The notes under the pieces were generated by a model. That model did no database searches, was not told the DNA's origin, and was given only the letters and a program-made list of their open reading frames with translations. A stretch of DNA of 64,000 nucleotides from Hexactinellida sp. DTS-2022 (taxonomy: Eukaryota > Porifera > Hexactinellida): assembly GCA_028753945.1 (NCBI GenBank), contig JAPNXP010000009.1:5456001-5520000 (forward strand), written 5' to 3'. Made by a program: the position numbers and the translations under genes. Below, in pieces: positions 53,401 to 62,693 of this stretch (positions are counted from its first letter, which is position 1; each line of letters opens with the position of its first letter).

Positions 53401-53707
53401 GTACCTGATTCCCTGTCTGGCTCAGTTTGCTCTCAGAGCTGATCAGGAAGGAATGCGGAAAGAGCTAACCCTTGAGATACTTATTATTTCAAAGAACTCT
53501 TCGCCCCGAATCAGATTCGCCACTCTCCTTGCTCTCGATTCTCTCTTCAAGCTCCTCAAAGACGCGTACCTGGAGGTGCTGCCTGACTCGGTGCCCTACC
53601 TGGCCGAGCTCCTGGAGGACGAGTCCGCAGAGGTGGAGCAGCAGTGCCAGGTCGTGATAGCGACCGTAGAGGACATCCTAGGCGACTCTATTCAGCAGTA
53701 TTTTTGA
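47489..53707 (+). CDS. HEATR1: HEATR1 / UTP10, U3 snoRNP (SSU processome) protein
   Basis: 2072-residue ORF in one exon (human protein 2144). The start MTSLSTQL matches the family N-terminus MTSLAQQL. The segment LSPYFPLRPTQKLFEWLI and ALLECVLPYYNTNLFVRVLQLL corresponds to the conserved N-terminal UTP10 region. The body is a long series of HEAT-type helical repeats. A Lys-rich stretch (PSPAKKKKTAHK, about residue 1160) is a likely nuclear signal. The C-terminal BP28CT-like part ends LEDESAEVEQQCQ then ILGDSIQQYF, close to the human ending. It acts in the nucleolus in pre-18S rRNA processing and Pol I transcription. A 6.2-kb coding sequence without an intron is remarkable, since the vertebrate gene has dozens. 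The frame is intact throughout. Confidence 0.95.
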   Translation: MTSLSTQLRDISRPALITPRHLDSKWRPSFLFEGRESGQVDRETVLALAKNGFEELKTLNPSFTEFQRLFKPSYLDRDRAMLTEEQNAKLTLLLDELLRRLSPYFPLRPTQKLFEWLITIHKVNHYNLPALLECVLPYYNTNLFVRVLQLLPLADKRSEWHWLKTVQKSKMSLSSLTLVQHAISTPGFLNFICQLFMNSFPTNSATTVVPAVTAVNFYVSTLVQVVTREHLLQESILQTILPSITQALNSQADDVFAAGLIVTSYLATNCILSADLCGPLVRMVCKAPSSLAKECIGCLSLLADTQYNFKLTRKCLRSLCNLPDSIEVLAALQRSYRTDKLSLCLLKHFVERRAQCEDGESATYILKSMQFDAVAVDTVFVLITHNYLSAVQEENGTPVSYESMVELGRILVDRYPTVVKEVVERMQLEYEGTEDKKKIFQNFLLSVYLTWSLDSNNGTDSEDKLFLSLNHATSSTRRAAVLRIREQLAEPNSDTINVEFVRSSLRERIRDEDAEVVLAVLETGAPLFGVFPPSQLTETLLGLCVSGLDQVASRSWRCCVLASLQLLASDQFIASAPHAINAVTLVLIELMFLRDPAIKLNTQVISLVGGWATSHFALLDGLSELISQKKAVSFDKNTPLKLLLSFNVSLLNRIADNIRHMDMTSFECFIDYLISSLRSNKHSLISMSLLGITLHSLGQTHKFYACKIASAYLQLVTDTEHIFETLTADYGDTESEVTTKIQTILSDSTSNPNSEFVKRNAISHLSLWTMSAIVTGLVTAHSSCPVSFWSEDLSEVDLCLRVVFSLLTLLIELDLSRSSQRKAYKQILQQLLSVHLNESMLLSTCIANVITLPEPTSSWHRIITPQTKIYALHMFNSFLGSLQNTPAFAFVDKLSHSSPILPALLIQLVSPNRSVRRVSLQCLGSLCLQSHHACQPLVAALLARGTDIRASSEFSTRVLSQLGAGSRQLGKRRSTRLTQAQEANPLTPILSQLSSTPNHVTSLFLSLLRSVDSAHAFPALCALLERCLKHRNTFGQYHSDIVGKLIDAYTPTVAPLLTKENKGAELVSVLLLSDLTQLHGKIIQKMSPHFFESLPDETQLTFLSLLFTVLTDDTDQYLDSTKTTARDAICSITLSPTHIQHVICQNAGVELIRIDAEKSPSPAKKKKTAHKYTEKDKLSPKRANQVLSSLLELLLKCRLSEIETLIPLCFLLLSVLQKWRGAVDALSLEYNNNLLFSLMTQAIKSVSPSKLHLFEPTFDVLQIIRTIQSTINVHVQVQGYLLLSQAARLMPDRTIHNIMPIFTFMGTSIVRNDDGYSFQVILQAIESLVPPLVEVEGIDRPVLSLVTAVLQVFVDAYSHIPSHRRIALYEHLATVLGPSQYLYLLIILLILKDTADQSGSTGRISFAKSLLANFDMDVQLSSLVGIARFLDMLVSLNKEATQSTDYSEETAMLENLSPDQLRELATHTMQLVTSYVSNKHFVKKVETARNGSIAVDDYFSETIELGLHYYEKSESELSSIQVILLENVLALLTTQRFVEVFKRMPDHFECATVDRMLGVLTTKLESWHEKEQLSSQHELVELSPLLIRLSCEQQSDVSGRKLALRALKLIVQVLGPTALDRFRKLVKKLIRSVQSDCECQQFEVIGDKLLVMCELIAILNIQIVPKLPSLVPYLIERYYSSIAENIHGDTSASGCISVFTELLRHLANFLNPYLPELISLSIDLCSVSERGELVALLAAVRSSIAQHVSFRILLSTAASLVAEVATEASKLTHLLSILEQSLLLVDKSELVASHTTLHELLTRTLDFRANSVTESEASVSQVEEACASVYVNFVLKLSERAFKPLYLQMREWATNEDSACQRLIPFYLLSHRLASKLKSIFSIYLIYLVENAIEVLNRTHSDTEENKLFPEDCIQRCTLLKHLLKCVETCLKFDQEHILTREYFDLLKHPLTSQLTNSTGGSEAYQERVSEYLIPCLAQFALRADQEGMRKELTLEILIISKNSSPRIRFATLLALDSLFKLLKDAYLEVLPDSVPYLAELLEDESAEVEQQCQVVIATVEDILGDSIQQYF

Positions 53708-54275
53708 TATTATTTTCATTTCTAGTCCAATGTTTCAATACGATTTATAGAAATTTAAGAAAACCATTGCAATCTATTTGAAGAAACTCCCGTACACTTA
53801 GCAATGGATAGACTCCGTTGAGAATATACAATGCAATGTGTATTGCACGCTATTTCTGTTCCTGGCGGTATTTAGGTTCTATTTATGAAAGATAGTACTC
53901 CGTCAGGTGTTTATATTGAAAAAATTATACGTATATTCTATTTTATTTTAAGTTCATTCTAAGCCCAAATCAATTTTGGGCTTACTTATATATCTGCCAA
54001 CACCCTTGCAATAATATAACCTGGCCCCGAAAAGGTGAATCTTTGATTTTAACAAATGACCTTGCCATTGCCTGAAATTACATTAGGAGATATTGGCCGA
54101 AGTACAAGAAATTTCATAAAATTATCGTTAATTGGGAAATCATTTGAATAATTTAAATTGTGTTTATTGTTTTATAATATACTAGATTTGTAACTATGAT
54201 GATGAACGCTTCTTATTGAAGTTACTATTAAGATTATTGATATTTTATTTCGCATAAATTCAATCAAGGTCTCTA
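53708..54275. other. Intergenic
   Basis: HEATR1 3' flank and TMEM65 upstream region, AT-rich; no repeat or site I can support beyond an inverted CCCAAATCAATTTTGGG (about 53964-53980), possibly a hairpin. Confidence 0.4.
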
Positions 54276-54941
54276 ATGTTGAAGTATGTCATTTCTCACT
54301 CTAATAAACCAATTTATTTATCAAACTCAATTTTATCTTGGCATTTCCGTACAAAGACTTCGTATCCCTTTAAAAAGAAACATGAATTCCCTCTCCCCGC
54401 ATCTCTAGATATCAAAAGCAAACAGGACTCTGATAGTATAGTAAAAACTTGGAGCAAAGATGAACAGGATTTAATTATACGTTCGTTGAGAAGATTCAGA
54501 AAATCAACGCTTCATTTGGAGGCAAAAGATGATCAGGATAAACCTCCGACCACTTCTCAGCTAAAGAGAGTTGTTTTGCAAGCTGCTCTTCCTTTTGTAG
54601 TTTTTGGCTTCTTGGATAACGCCATAATGATCATGTCTGGTCAGTATATCGAGCGTATTATATTCCGTATGGCACTGGGGATTGGTACAATGACAGCAGC
54701 AGCTTTTGGTAACATCCTAGCCGACATGTTCAGTGTGGGAATTGCAGACAGAGTTGAGAACTTGTTCGTAGCCATGGGTCTCCCCGCTCTAGAATTAACC
54801 AGTGCGCAGGCTAAACTCAGGGTCACAAAGCTAGCTGTGCTGTGGGGGAGAGTCCTGGGCATATTCGTTGGGTGTACCTTGGGTATGGCACCTCTTATAT
54901 TTACAAATTCATCGAATAATGTTAAATCACCTGTTCAATAG
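54276..54941 (+). CDS. TMEM65: TMEM65 family protein, mitochondrial inner membrane
   Basis: 221-residue single-exon ORF. The N-terminal about 95 residues are basic and Ser/Thr-rich (SNKPIYLSNSILSWHFRTK), fitting a mitochondrial presequence. The core matches TMEM65: ALPFVVFGFLDNAIMIMSG, MALGIGTMTAAAFGNILADM, a GLPALELTSAQ helix, and GRVLGIFVGCTLGMAPLIF. Three membrane segments are expected. TMEM65 resides in the inner mitochondrial membrane and is linked to Na+/Ca2+ exchange there. The first ATG is accepted because it gives a plausible targeting peptide. Last of eight same-strand single-exon genes. Confidence 0.93.
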   Translation: MLKYVISHSNKPIYLSNSILSWHFRTKTSYPFKKKHEFPLPASLDIKSKQDSDSIVKTWSKDEQDLIIRSLRRFRKSTLHLEAKDDQDKPPTTSQLKRVVLQAALPFVVFGFLDNAIMIMSGQYIERIIFRMALGIGTMTAAAFGNILADMFSVGIADRVENLFVAMGLPALELTSAQAKLRVTKLAVLWGRVLGIFVGCTLGMAPLIFTNSSNNVKSPVQ

Positions 54942-55309
54942 ATTTATATAGAATTGCCTGTTTTTAAGTTACTTTCTGAATTAAATATATCAATCAAGAA
55001 ATGTAAAATTATTATTAAACTGATACAGTATTGCCAAATGAGTGTAAATTCAATATTTATACATATTTTTCTAGCTAGCCATAAGAGATAGTATTTAATA
55101 AGTTAAATGACCAAGCTCTATCAGTACTGATAAAGAGCGCCAGTAAGCCGCACTTATACTCATAATTTATATCATCTATCTCTTGTATTTTCGTTGCTTA
55201 CTTTAGACTCAGAGGTTCGTTTATTCTGTCAATTCAGTTATTGTTGATTTAATCCGAGGCCAGATTTCAGGGATTCAAGGTCTTATACTCAATTTTCATT
55301 GATGCACAT
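54942..55309. other. Intergenic
   Basis: AT-rich, TMEM65 3' flank; nothing recognisable before the mariner fragment. Confidence 0.4.
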
Positions 55310-55512
55310 GGTCAGTTGTCCAGATAATTATCCCCAAAGGAATCACAATCAATGGGGAGTCAATAGTTGAATATAGGAGGTTGAAAAACACTATTGGACA
55401 GCGGAAACCAAAGTCAGGTACTCGGGCCTGAGATTATTACACGATAATGCACGGCCACACAAACCAAAGCTGGTAAAGCCTGAATTGGAAATAATGAAAG
55501 TCATTAAGCTTG
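55310..55512 (+). pseudogene. Mariner-type transposase fragment
   Basis: Frame 1 reads IIPKGITINGES and then YRRLKNTIGQRKPKSGTR. After a one-base frame change comes LLHDNARPHKPKLVKPEL. The HDNARPH signature carries the second catalytic Asp of mariner transposases. N-terminal helix-turn-helix, first Asp region and third acidic residue are absent, so it is a degenerate fragment. A hAT-like end (CAGGGGTTTCTAACCTACGG, 55517-55536) follows directly. Confidence 0.75.
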
Positions 55513-55707
55513 AACAGGGGTTTCTAACCTACGGCCCGCCAGCCTTATAAAATCAACGTATAAGGACCAAACCGAAATGACTACAAACCTTCTTTAATAA
55601 TAGAAAACCTGTCTATTACATAAATATTGGAAAAGTTTTGTTTATTGAACTTAGGAGTTGGGCCTTATATGGAAAGGATGTACTTCAGGTGTTAATATTT
55701 CCTAATG

Positions 55708-56191
55708 TACACTACCCGGACAAAAGTATTCGACCACCCAACATATTCCCATTGAAAATAGTACTATAGTAGGCTTAACAATGGAAGATATTGTATTCAA
55801 ATTACATGATATATTGCTATTTCGATTACAAATTCGTATTCTGTGCATTCAAATTAACAATTGTAGAAGCTTTCAATTCAATCCCTTTTTGATTTGGTTG
55901 GAAATTATCATCCTGTGCCACTATGCACCACTTTTCCCAAATTGCAACTACTGGAGAGATGGAAACAGGTGGTACATTTTTCCATTTGATGATAATTTTC
56001 AACCGAATTATTATGCAATCAATTTGAAAACATCTACAATGGGTATTTCGAATGCGTAGAATACGAATCTGAAATCAAAATAGTAACATGTCATAAAGTT
56101 TTAATACGTTGAACAATATTATTAGGCCTACTATTGTACTATTTTCAATGAGAAATGTTGGGTGGTCGAATACTTTTGTCCGGGTACTGTA
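55708..56191. mobile_element. Tc1/mariner-type MITE with about 55-bp ends
   Basis: Long inverted ends: CCCGGACAAAAGTATTCGAC, continuing CACCCAACAT and CATTGAAAATAGTAC on both sides, TA borders. No transposase inside; the 92-codon open frame shows no domain. Confidence 0.8.
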
Positions 56192-56776
56192 TATGCAATT
56201 TTTGGTTGAAATTTTCAGGGAATACTCCCAACATAAAGTGCTTGCAATAAAATCACAATGATTTGTTTGATAAAATTGCGAGTCAGCGCGAGTCGGGACT
56301 TTGTATTAATCTTATTTCTATGTTGCCCAGTTTCACTTCAGAGTTTTTCCCAGACATCCAACAATCTTTATAAAATTTCAGGCAAACTGTTATCTATGTT
56401 ACGGAAGATGTTGGCGATTGGAAGATGTTGGCTCGGGGAATTTGTATGGCTTTTCTTCAGCACTAATAAGGTTTCAGTTAACCACAGCACTTATCAGGTT
56501 TCCAATTATTTAGCATTTGGTAAGGTTTCTGGTAAAATTTGCACTGTTAAGGATTCCACAAATAAGATTTTGTAAAACGCCAACATCTTCCGTGTTGGAA
56601 GATGTTGGCTCGAGGAATTTATATTGCAATTCTTCGGCACTAAAACCTTAGCACCGATAAGGTTTCTGGGAAACTTCGTACTATTAAGGTTTCGTGATTC
56701 GTAAACACACTTTTACACATATTCGAGAAACATTTTTTTATATAAACAAATATCTATACAATATCTAAAATTTCTA
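56192..56776. repeat. Gene-free stretch with duplicated GGAAGATGTTGGCTCG phrase
   Basis: GGAAGATGTTGGCTCG occurs at about 56419 and 56599, each followed by related GGAATTT...TTCTTC...CACTAA text and several AAGGTTTC motifs, so an imperfect tandem duplication of about 180 bp. Confidence 0.5.
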
Positions 56777-58641
56777 ATGGCAGATCATCGACTAAATTAC
56801 CACAAAATAAAATTCGAAGAAATAGTTCAGACAAAGAAGGACAACCTTCAATGCCGGATATGGACAAAGCAAGCAGTACGAGACCTCATTGATAAAATTT
56901 CAGATTCTGGCCCTAAAACTCTAAAGGACATGCGTGCGATACAGAATTTCGAACTTATTGAGGTAATGGACATTAAAGAGTTACGTTTACGACTTTACGT
57001 AGATCCTTATAATACATCAAGTACGAACCGATCACTTAGAATAGTCCCTATTGAAGACTTATATGATAAAATGTCTTGGTGTTGGGAACAAGTTGGTTTT
57101 GGAGGGTGGAAACCTCTACATTTTAAAATTAAAGAACGGGGATATTATTTAAATGTTGAAATCGTTAAAATATTTATCTCTCAAAGTCCTAGTCACCAGG
57201 CTAGACTTAAAAAACAAATCAAAAATCTCTAGTTACAAACCCCATATTATCCGACAACTTTGGTCATCGAGGTCAGGTTGACCTTATTGATATGAGAACT
57301 AATCCAGATGGCGAATATAATTGGATACTTATTTATCAGGACCACTTTACAAAATGGGTTGTTTTGCGTCCTTAAAAGAAAAAATGTGCATTAGAAGTTA
57401 CGAGCAACTTGATGCATATTTTCTATACTCTGGGTGCACCTAATATCCTCCAAAGTGATAATGGGAAAGAATTTGTTAACAAATTGCTTTTGAGTTCTCT
57501 AAATAAATTATGGCCTTGTTCCAAAATTATACACGGCAAACCACGATATCCCCAATCTCAGGGCTCCGTCGAAAGTGCAAATAAACTTATTGAAAGTATT
57601 CTGACAAGCGTCTTAGTGAAGGAACAAAAAACTGAGTGGGCTAAGGAATTAGATAAAGTGCCCTATATGAAAAATACTTCTTTACATACTGCTTCCAAAA
57701 GTAGTCCGTATAAAATGCTTTATGGTAGGGATCCACCAAAAGGACTGCGTGATTTTGAAATTCCAGAGGGACTCCACCATACTATTGATACAGTTGAAGA
57801 ACTCGAATTAGTTAATCCAGAATTAGATCACCAACGTAAATTTAATAATGATCAAACATTCGCTGATAGTCGTTCTCCTAGTGAATGCAGCACACCATCA
57901 ATTCTCCATGATTCCAGTCTTAAGACTCTTAACCCTCCACCAATGTATAATCAAGATAACCTTGAGGTACCACTTGCTCCCAACAATTCAGAACCATATG
58001 ATTTAGATATGCACTTTGATCCAGCTAAATTAGGAGCCACAATTTATCATCTCCCTCAGAGTCCATCTTGCCAAGTCTGTGATTTTTCAGTTGGTGGAGA
58101 ATGTATTCATTGTGATTCATGTAATTTTATCGGACATAAAGGTTGCTTCAACAAACTTTCTCCACTGAGAGGGGATTCTCATTTGCAATATTTTTGTTCC
58201 CAACCCCATTGCCTTAGTACTTTCCATCGAAACCAAACTCGTTTAATTGCTCAACGAGGACAAAATCGTCAAGCTGAAAAAATGCTCTCCGACACAGCCA
58301 AAAGCCTCTCAGTAGTTAAGCCTGGAGACAACGTTAAGGTACCTATACCAAAGGAAGATAGAGGAAAACTTGGTCAGAAGCATATCTTAGGCGTAGTAAC
58401 GAGTACATCGGGAAATTATTATAGTATTGGAACCAGTCAAGGGATTTTGGATCGAAAATATAGAAGAGGAGAATTTGAACATTGGGAAGGTTCATCCTAC
58501 CTATGTGTTTCTGAGATTCCAAAAACGGAAATTAAGATGTATACTGCTGCTAAACTAGTTTCCTATGGTAGTAACACTTCGTGTCAATGTAGAGGAAATT
58601 GCGCTACCTGTCACGAGATATTCGGTCCGGGGTAAATTTGG
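56777..58641 (+). pseudogene. KRBA2/SCAND3-like integrase gene, broken
   Basis: Two open blocks (56777-57232 and 57409-58635) joined by sequence with a frame change around 57210-57230 and an in-frame TAA at 57373-57375. The middle reads RGQVDLIDM, then IYQDHFTKWVVLRP (first catalytic Asp region). The second block starts with LQSDNGKEF (second Asp) and continues HGKPRYPQSQGSVESAN (catalytic Glu), as in the retrovirus-type (c-) integrases of KRBA2/SCAND3-like and Ginger genes. A Cys/His-rich finger (CQVCDFSVGGECIHCDSC) and a GDNVKVPIPKEDRGKLG domain near the end also fit that family. The terminal Cys-rich part is cut short at CQCRGNCATC, where a GGTCCGG repeat begins. Most likely an inactivated transposon-derived gene. 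Confidence 0.75.
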
Positions 58642-58832
58642 TCCGGCCGGACCAAATATATCAGAAATATTTGGTCCGGCCGGACATAAAATTTCCCGGA
58701 CCGAATATTTCAAACATTTTTGGTCCGGGTTTGCAAAATGTCCGGCCGGACTAAATATTTCAGATGTTTTTGGTCCGGGCTATTTTTCGGTCCGGCCGGA
58801 CTAAATATATCAGAAATATTTGGTCCGGGTTG
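58616..58832 (+). repeat. Tandem GGTCCGGCCGGACC repeat
   Basis: About five imperfect units of TTTGGTCCGGCCGGACYAAA followed by TATATCAGAAATA or similar. Each has a strong palindromic GGTCCGGCCGGACC-like core. It starts exactly where the integrase homology ends. Confidence 0.85.
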
Positions 58833-59991
58833 ATTCTTAATATTATTTTAGAAAAGACAGTTAATTGAATTTACTAAGAATTATTTGAAAATCTACTATA
58901 GTACGCATTTAGCAGGGGTCTTCATACAATGGTTCGCGAGTTGAACGTGGCTCACAAGTATGTTGTGTGTGACTCTGTTGCAGGCCAAATGCGTTTCCAG
59001 GCGAAACGCGTTTCGCCTAGGCCAAACGCGTTTCGCCTGAGAAAAGACGCCAAACGCGTTTCGCCTAGGCCAAACGCGTTTCCATTTTAATATAATCCTC
59101 ATGGGTGTCTATTATTAGATATTGAAATCACTATATGCTATATATCGTTGATGTGGTAATTAGAGGCTATTATTAAGCAGTTAATTAAGATCATCCAAGC
59201 TCTTCCTTTTCATTCATACACGTATTTAATTATTATTTATTTATACGAATTAACCTAACCTTCGTTATAGTATAGTATTTTTATTATTATAATTCATTAT
59301 TAATTAAGGATCAATACAATTTACACAAATTCTAATACTGAGTAGCGAATTTTTATATCTAAGTGGCCGATGTGACTTATTTGACTTATGTAGCATTACT
59401 ATTACATACTGACAACTAATTTTAAGTGTTGCATATCATCCCAATTTTACTATACATTTCTATCACTTTAGTCTTAGTTTAGTAACTATGTTTTTCCTCC
59501 ATCAAAAATGCCACGGAAATGGACTTATAGAGATGGCATAAGATGATGCTAGTGAAATAGATTTGTAAGTATATATGTAGTTATTGTAGCGATTCTATAG
59601 TTTTCAACATGATACTGTGCAGGCTTTCATCCAGGAAAATATTACCCCGCTCCTAGATTTTGTAGAGCTCGTTCAGTTTTCATTTTGTACTCCTAGATTA
59701 GTCAACTTGTATTAAGTATATGGGAGGAACTCTCGATATTGTAGGCCTAGAATCGATTTTGTACGCCTAGATAAAAATCCTGCCAAATTACGCTCTTTTA
59801 GGCGCGCCCAGCACGCCTGGATAACACCCTGATACTGTGTCAGCTGTTAGGATATGGGATAATTGCTGTCGGGACGACATCTGTGTTTGTTATTCGCATT
59901 GTATAATTTGTATTAAAGCGTTAGGAGAATAGAAACCGAATTTATATTGGAGATATAACTAACTTCCAAAAGTTAAATAAGGTAAACAAGT

Positions 59992-60980
59992 ACAGTCAGC
60001 GGCAGTATTCACTAAGATCGGTATTCACTAAGATTTAAGTTCGAACTTAAGCAACTTAGAGAGGTGTCTTAAGTTTTGTATTTGATTCGATTTTCACTAA
60101 TTACTTCATAAACGTTGTTCAAACGTATTTCTATCCAGGGTGCCAATCCAATCCAATCCAATCCAATCGACAATCCAATCCAATCGAGCCAAATTTGGAC
60201 AATCGGCAATCCAAATTTCGACAATCGATTATTCGGATGATAATCCAATCGCAATCGACAATCCAAAATATCATCGATTTTTTGGATTGTTTCTCCGATT
60301 TTTTCGATCGTTTACTCCTCAGTATTATATCAAAAAGAGTTATGTTTTATCATATTTTCAAACTTAAAACATATATCATTGCATTGGGTTTAATTGACGA
60401 GCAATTGAGCATTTTAAATTTTGGCATTATTTAGATATTGAAAAAAAAAAACAATCGAAAAATCGATGAAAATTCATCGATTGCAATCCAATCGATAAAA
60501 ATCGAAGCAATCAAATCAACAATCCAATCGATGAAAAATGCAGCAATCCAATCGATGAAAGATCCAGCAATCGGAAATCGAAATCTTCTCGATTGGATTG
60601 GATTGGCAACCCTGCTTCTATCGAAACATTTAATCTACCTTGATTGATATTAGACTTCAAATAAACTTTAAATATTTCTTCTTTGTTCCTAATAATTTGA
60701 CATTAATTGCGGTAAAAATAAAAATATAGAATTATATATTTTTACTAGATCAATAATAAATAAACAATAACTAAATTATACATTAGTTTTGTATTTAATT
60801 AGGATAATGCTGTATTCTAATCATATTTACCTTAACGTTACTTTTAAGTTCGGTCTTAAGATCGATCTTAACTAAGATCGGTCTTAAGACTTAAGATCGA
60901 CCTTAAGACTTAAGATCGACCTTAAGACTTAAAATCGAACTTAAGACTTAATCAACTTAGTAAATATATATTGTCGACTG
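59992..60980. mobile_element. Element with CTTAAGACTTAAGATCG iterons, split by a hAT MITE
   Basis: Left part TATTCACTAAGATC, TTAAGTTCGAACTTAAG; right part with repeated CTTAAGACTTAAGATCGACC and closing CTTAGTAAATATATATTG. Ends CAGTCAGC / GTCGACTG are only roughly inverted. The hAT MITE at 60136-60614 interrupts it. Confidence 0.5.
60136..60614. mobile_element. hAT MITE with CCAATC iterons
   Basis: Ends CAGGGTGCCAATCCAATCCA and (rc) CAGGGTTGCCAATCCAATCC. Flanking 8-mers TTTCTATC (60128-60135) and CTTCTATC (60615-60622), 7/8 identical. The interior is rich in AATCCAATCGA / TCGATTGGATT iterons. Open frames here translate the iterons only. Confidence 0.82.
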
Positions 60981-61298
60981 AAACGAACTCTGAGGCGGTT
61001 TCCTATTTATGAGACAGTCCGTAACTTATACAACATAATGCTATCATAGATTACACCAAACAATCTATATTTTGCACATGCTATTATAAACGAAGACAGG
61101 AGGAATATTCTGGGCTAGCCCAGTTTAACCCCCGGGGTACAAACTAGTCTAGGGCCGCCGCTAGGATAGTTATATACCGGGTATATTCTGGTGGGGGGTA
61201 TAATCTGGGCTGCTACACAGGGCGATGATCCGCTTTGAATCATGGTTGCGTTAGTTGTGTATCCAGAACACAGCTATTAGATAGGTCTCATAGTACAC

Positions 61299-61494
61299 CA
61301 GTGGCGTAGCCAGACCTTGAGGTCAACCTGGGCACACACATGCGTATCCAGAAGAAAATCTAGGGGGGTCAAAATTTTATCCCAGCGAGCGTAGCGAGCG
61401 ATCTAGAGTGGGCTTGCCCCGTAAATCTTTCACAGAGTTAATGTGAAAAACCAGGGCATTATTGTTCTTGCTGCTACTAGTCATACAATCATTC

Positions 61495-61533
<39 letters not shown>

Positions 61534-62693
61534 GGGGATACGGCATCCCATACAACAAAGTATTTTAACTATAATATTATATAATACTAGCGTACAACGC
61601 TTGCTCGATCGCTTCGACACCTCTAATTTCCACAGAACAACCGCTTCACAGTTGTTCTGTGGTACTAATCTCAACAATTCTCGTAGATAGTGTGCAGTTA
61701 TTACAGATACATTAATTTCCTTCCATTATTAAACACAATCTCATACAGGCTCATAACAAGGAAATTATTATTGGTGCGGCGAAGTGACGTCGAGTTATTG
61801 AATCTCAGTTTGACTCAAAATGGTACCCGAATATTGATGAGGCTTTCTAAAATATTGTTGCGGTCAAGGCCACACCTGCCGCACCTGCTCCTGCAGGCAA
61901 GGCTGGATTCGGTTAACGGTTAGAGATTTTATTAACCAGTTAGCCGGTCTGTTGAATATCAGCAGAGACATTAATTGGGAAATTAATGTATAAAGTATTA
62001 AATCTTTTTGAATTTTATCAGAATATGTAATCCAAAATCTATTTCTCATCACCACTTATAAATTTTCTTAGAAAACATTGATTTAAATTTACCTAAAGCA
62101 CGAATGTATCAGTTATTATACTTATGCGGTTATACTATATACAGCTGAGCCTGAGCTGAGTCTTATTCTGTAGTATAATCAAAATTTATAAAGGATTTAT
62201 AGTATTGAGTAGGATGGGCGGTTAACCAGTTAACCGTGGCGAGAAATCGAATTGTAACCGTAGCCTCATCGGTTAACCAACCCCACCCTTGTGCGAGCCT
62301 TTAGCTAATTGTATGATTTAATTCGACAGCAAATCTATAATTAAAATTCAGAATTTATCGGCGGCGTACGAATACTTTTGGTAGGGCACTGTACATAGTT
62401 CGGATAATAGAGGTTGCACACTTTTGTTGAAAAGAAAAGCTCGAGAAAGTATGAGAGTAATTAGATTTTGAACGAGAGTATTTGGTTTGAGCAATAATAG
62501 GACAGTAAAGTAACGGTATCCACGAAGAATATGTTTGCACCCCATCCTTGTCCTAGATGCGCCTTTGCAGCAGGCCCTGACTATGTATTTCAGCAGGGTC
62601 GCAGGGTTGAAATACTGAGCCGGTCGGGCCCCAAGCCTCAGCCGCGCTAACCGGGGCCTGGCTCCGTCTGGCCCCTCCCTGGCTACGCCACTG
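61299..62693. mobile_element. hAT non-autonomous element, CAGTGGCGTAGCCAG ends
   Basis: Termini CAGTGGCGTAGCCAGA and (rc) CAGTGGCGTAGCCAGG. Flanking TAGTACAC (61291-61298) and TTGTACAC (62694-62701) match at 7/8. Interior: a (TAA)n run at 61492-61534, a GTTAAC-rich palindromic stretch (about 61900-62280), no coding domain. Confidence 0.78.
61492..61534 (+). repeat. (TAA)n microsatellite
   Basis: About 14 uninterrupted TAA units. Confidence 0.95.

Noticed and set aside
32996..53707. Intronless genes as processed retrocopies
   Set aside because: No A-tracts or flanking duplications were seen, all frames are intact, and eight adjacent retrocopies in one direction would be implausible. Not fully excluded without a genome search.
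55781..56059. 92-codon frame inside the Tc1-type MITE
   Set aside because: No domain, low-complexity AT-driven composition, and position inside a MITE between its inverted ends.
60140..60647. Several short frames at 60.1-60.6 kb
   Set aside because: They translate the AATCCAATCGA iterons of a hAT MITE.
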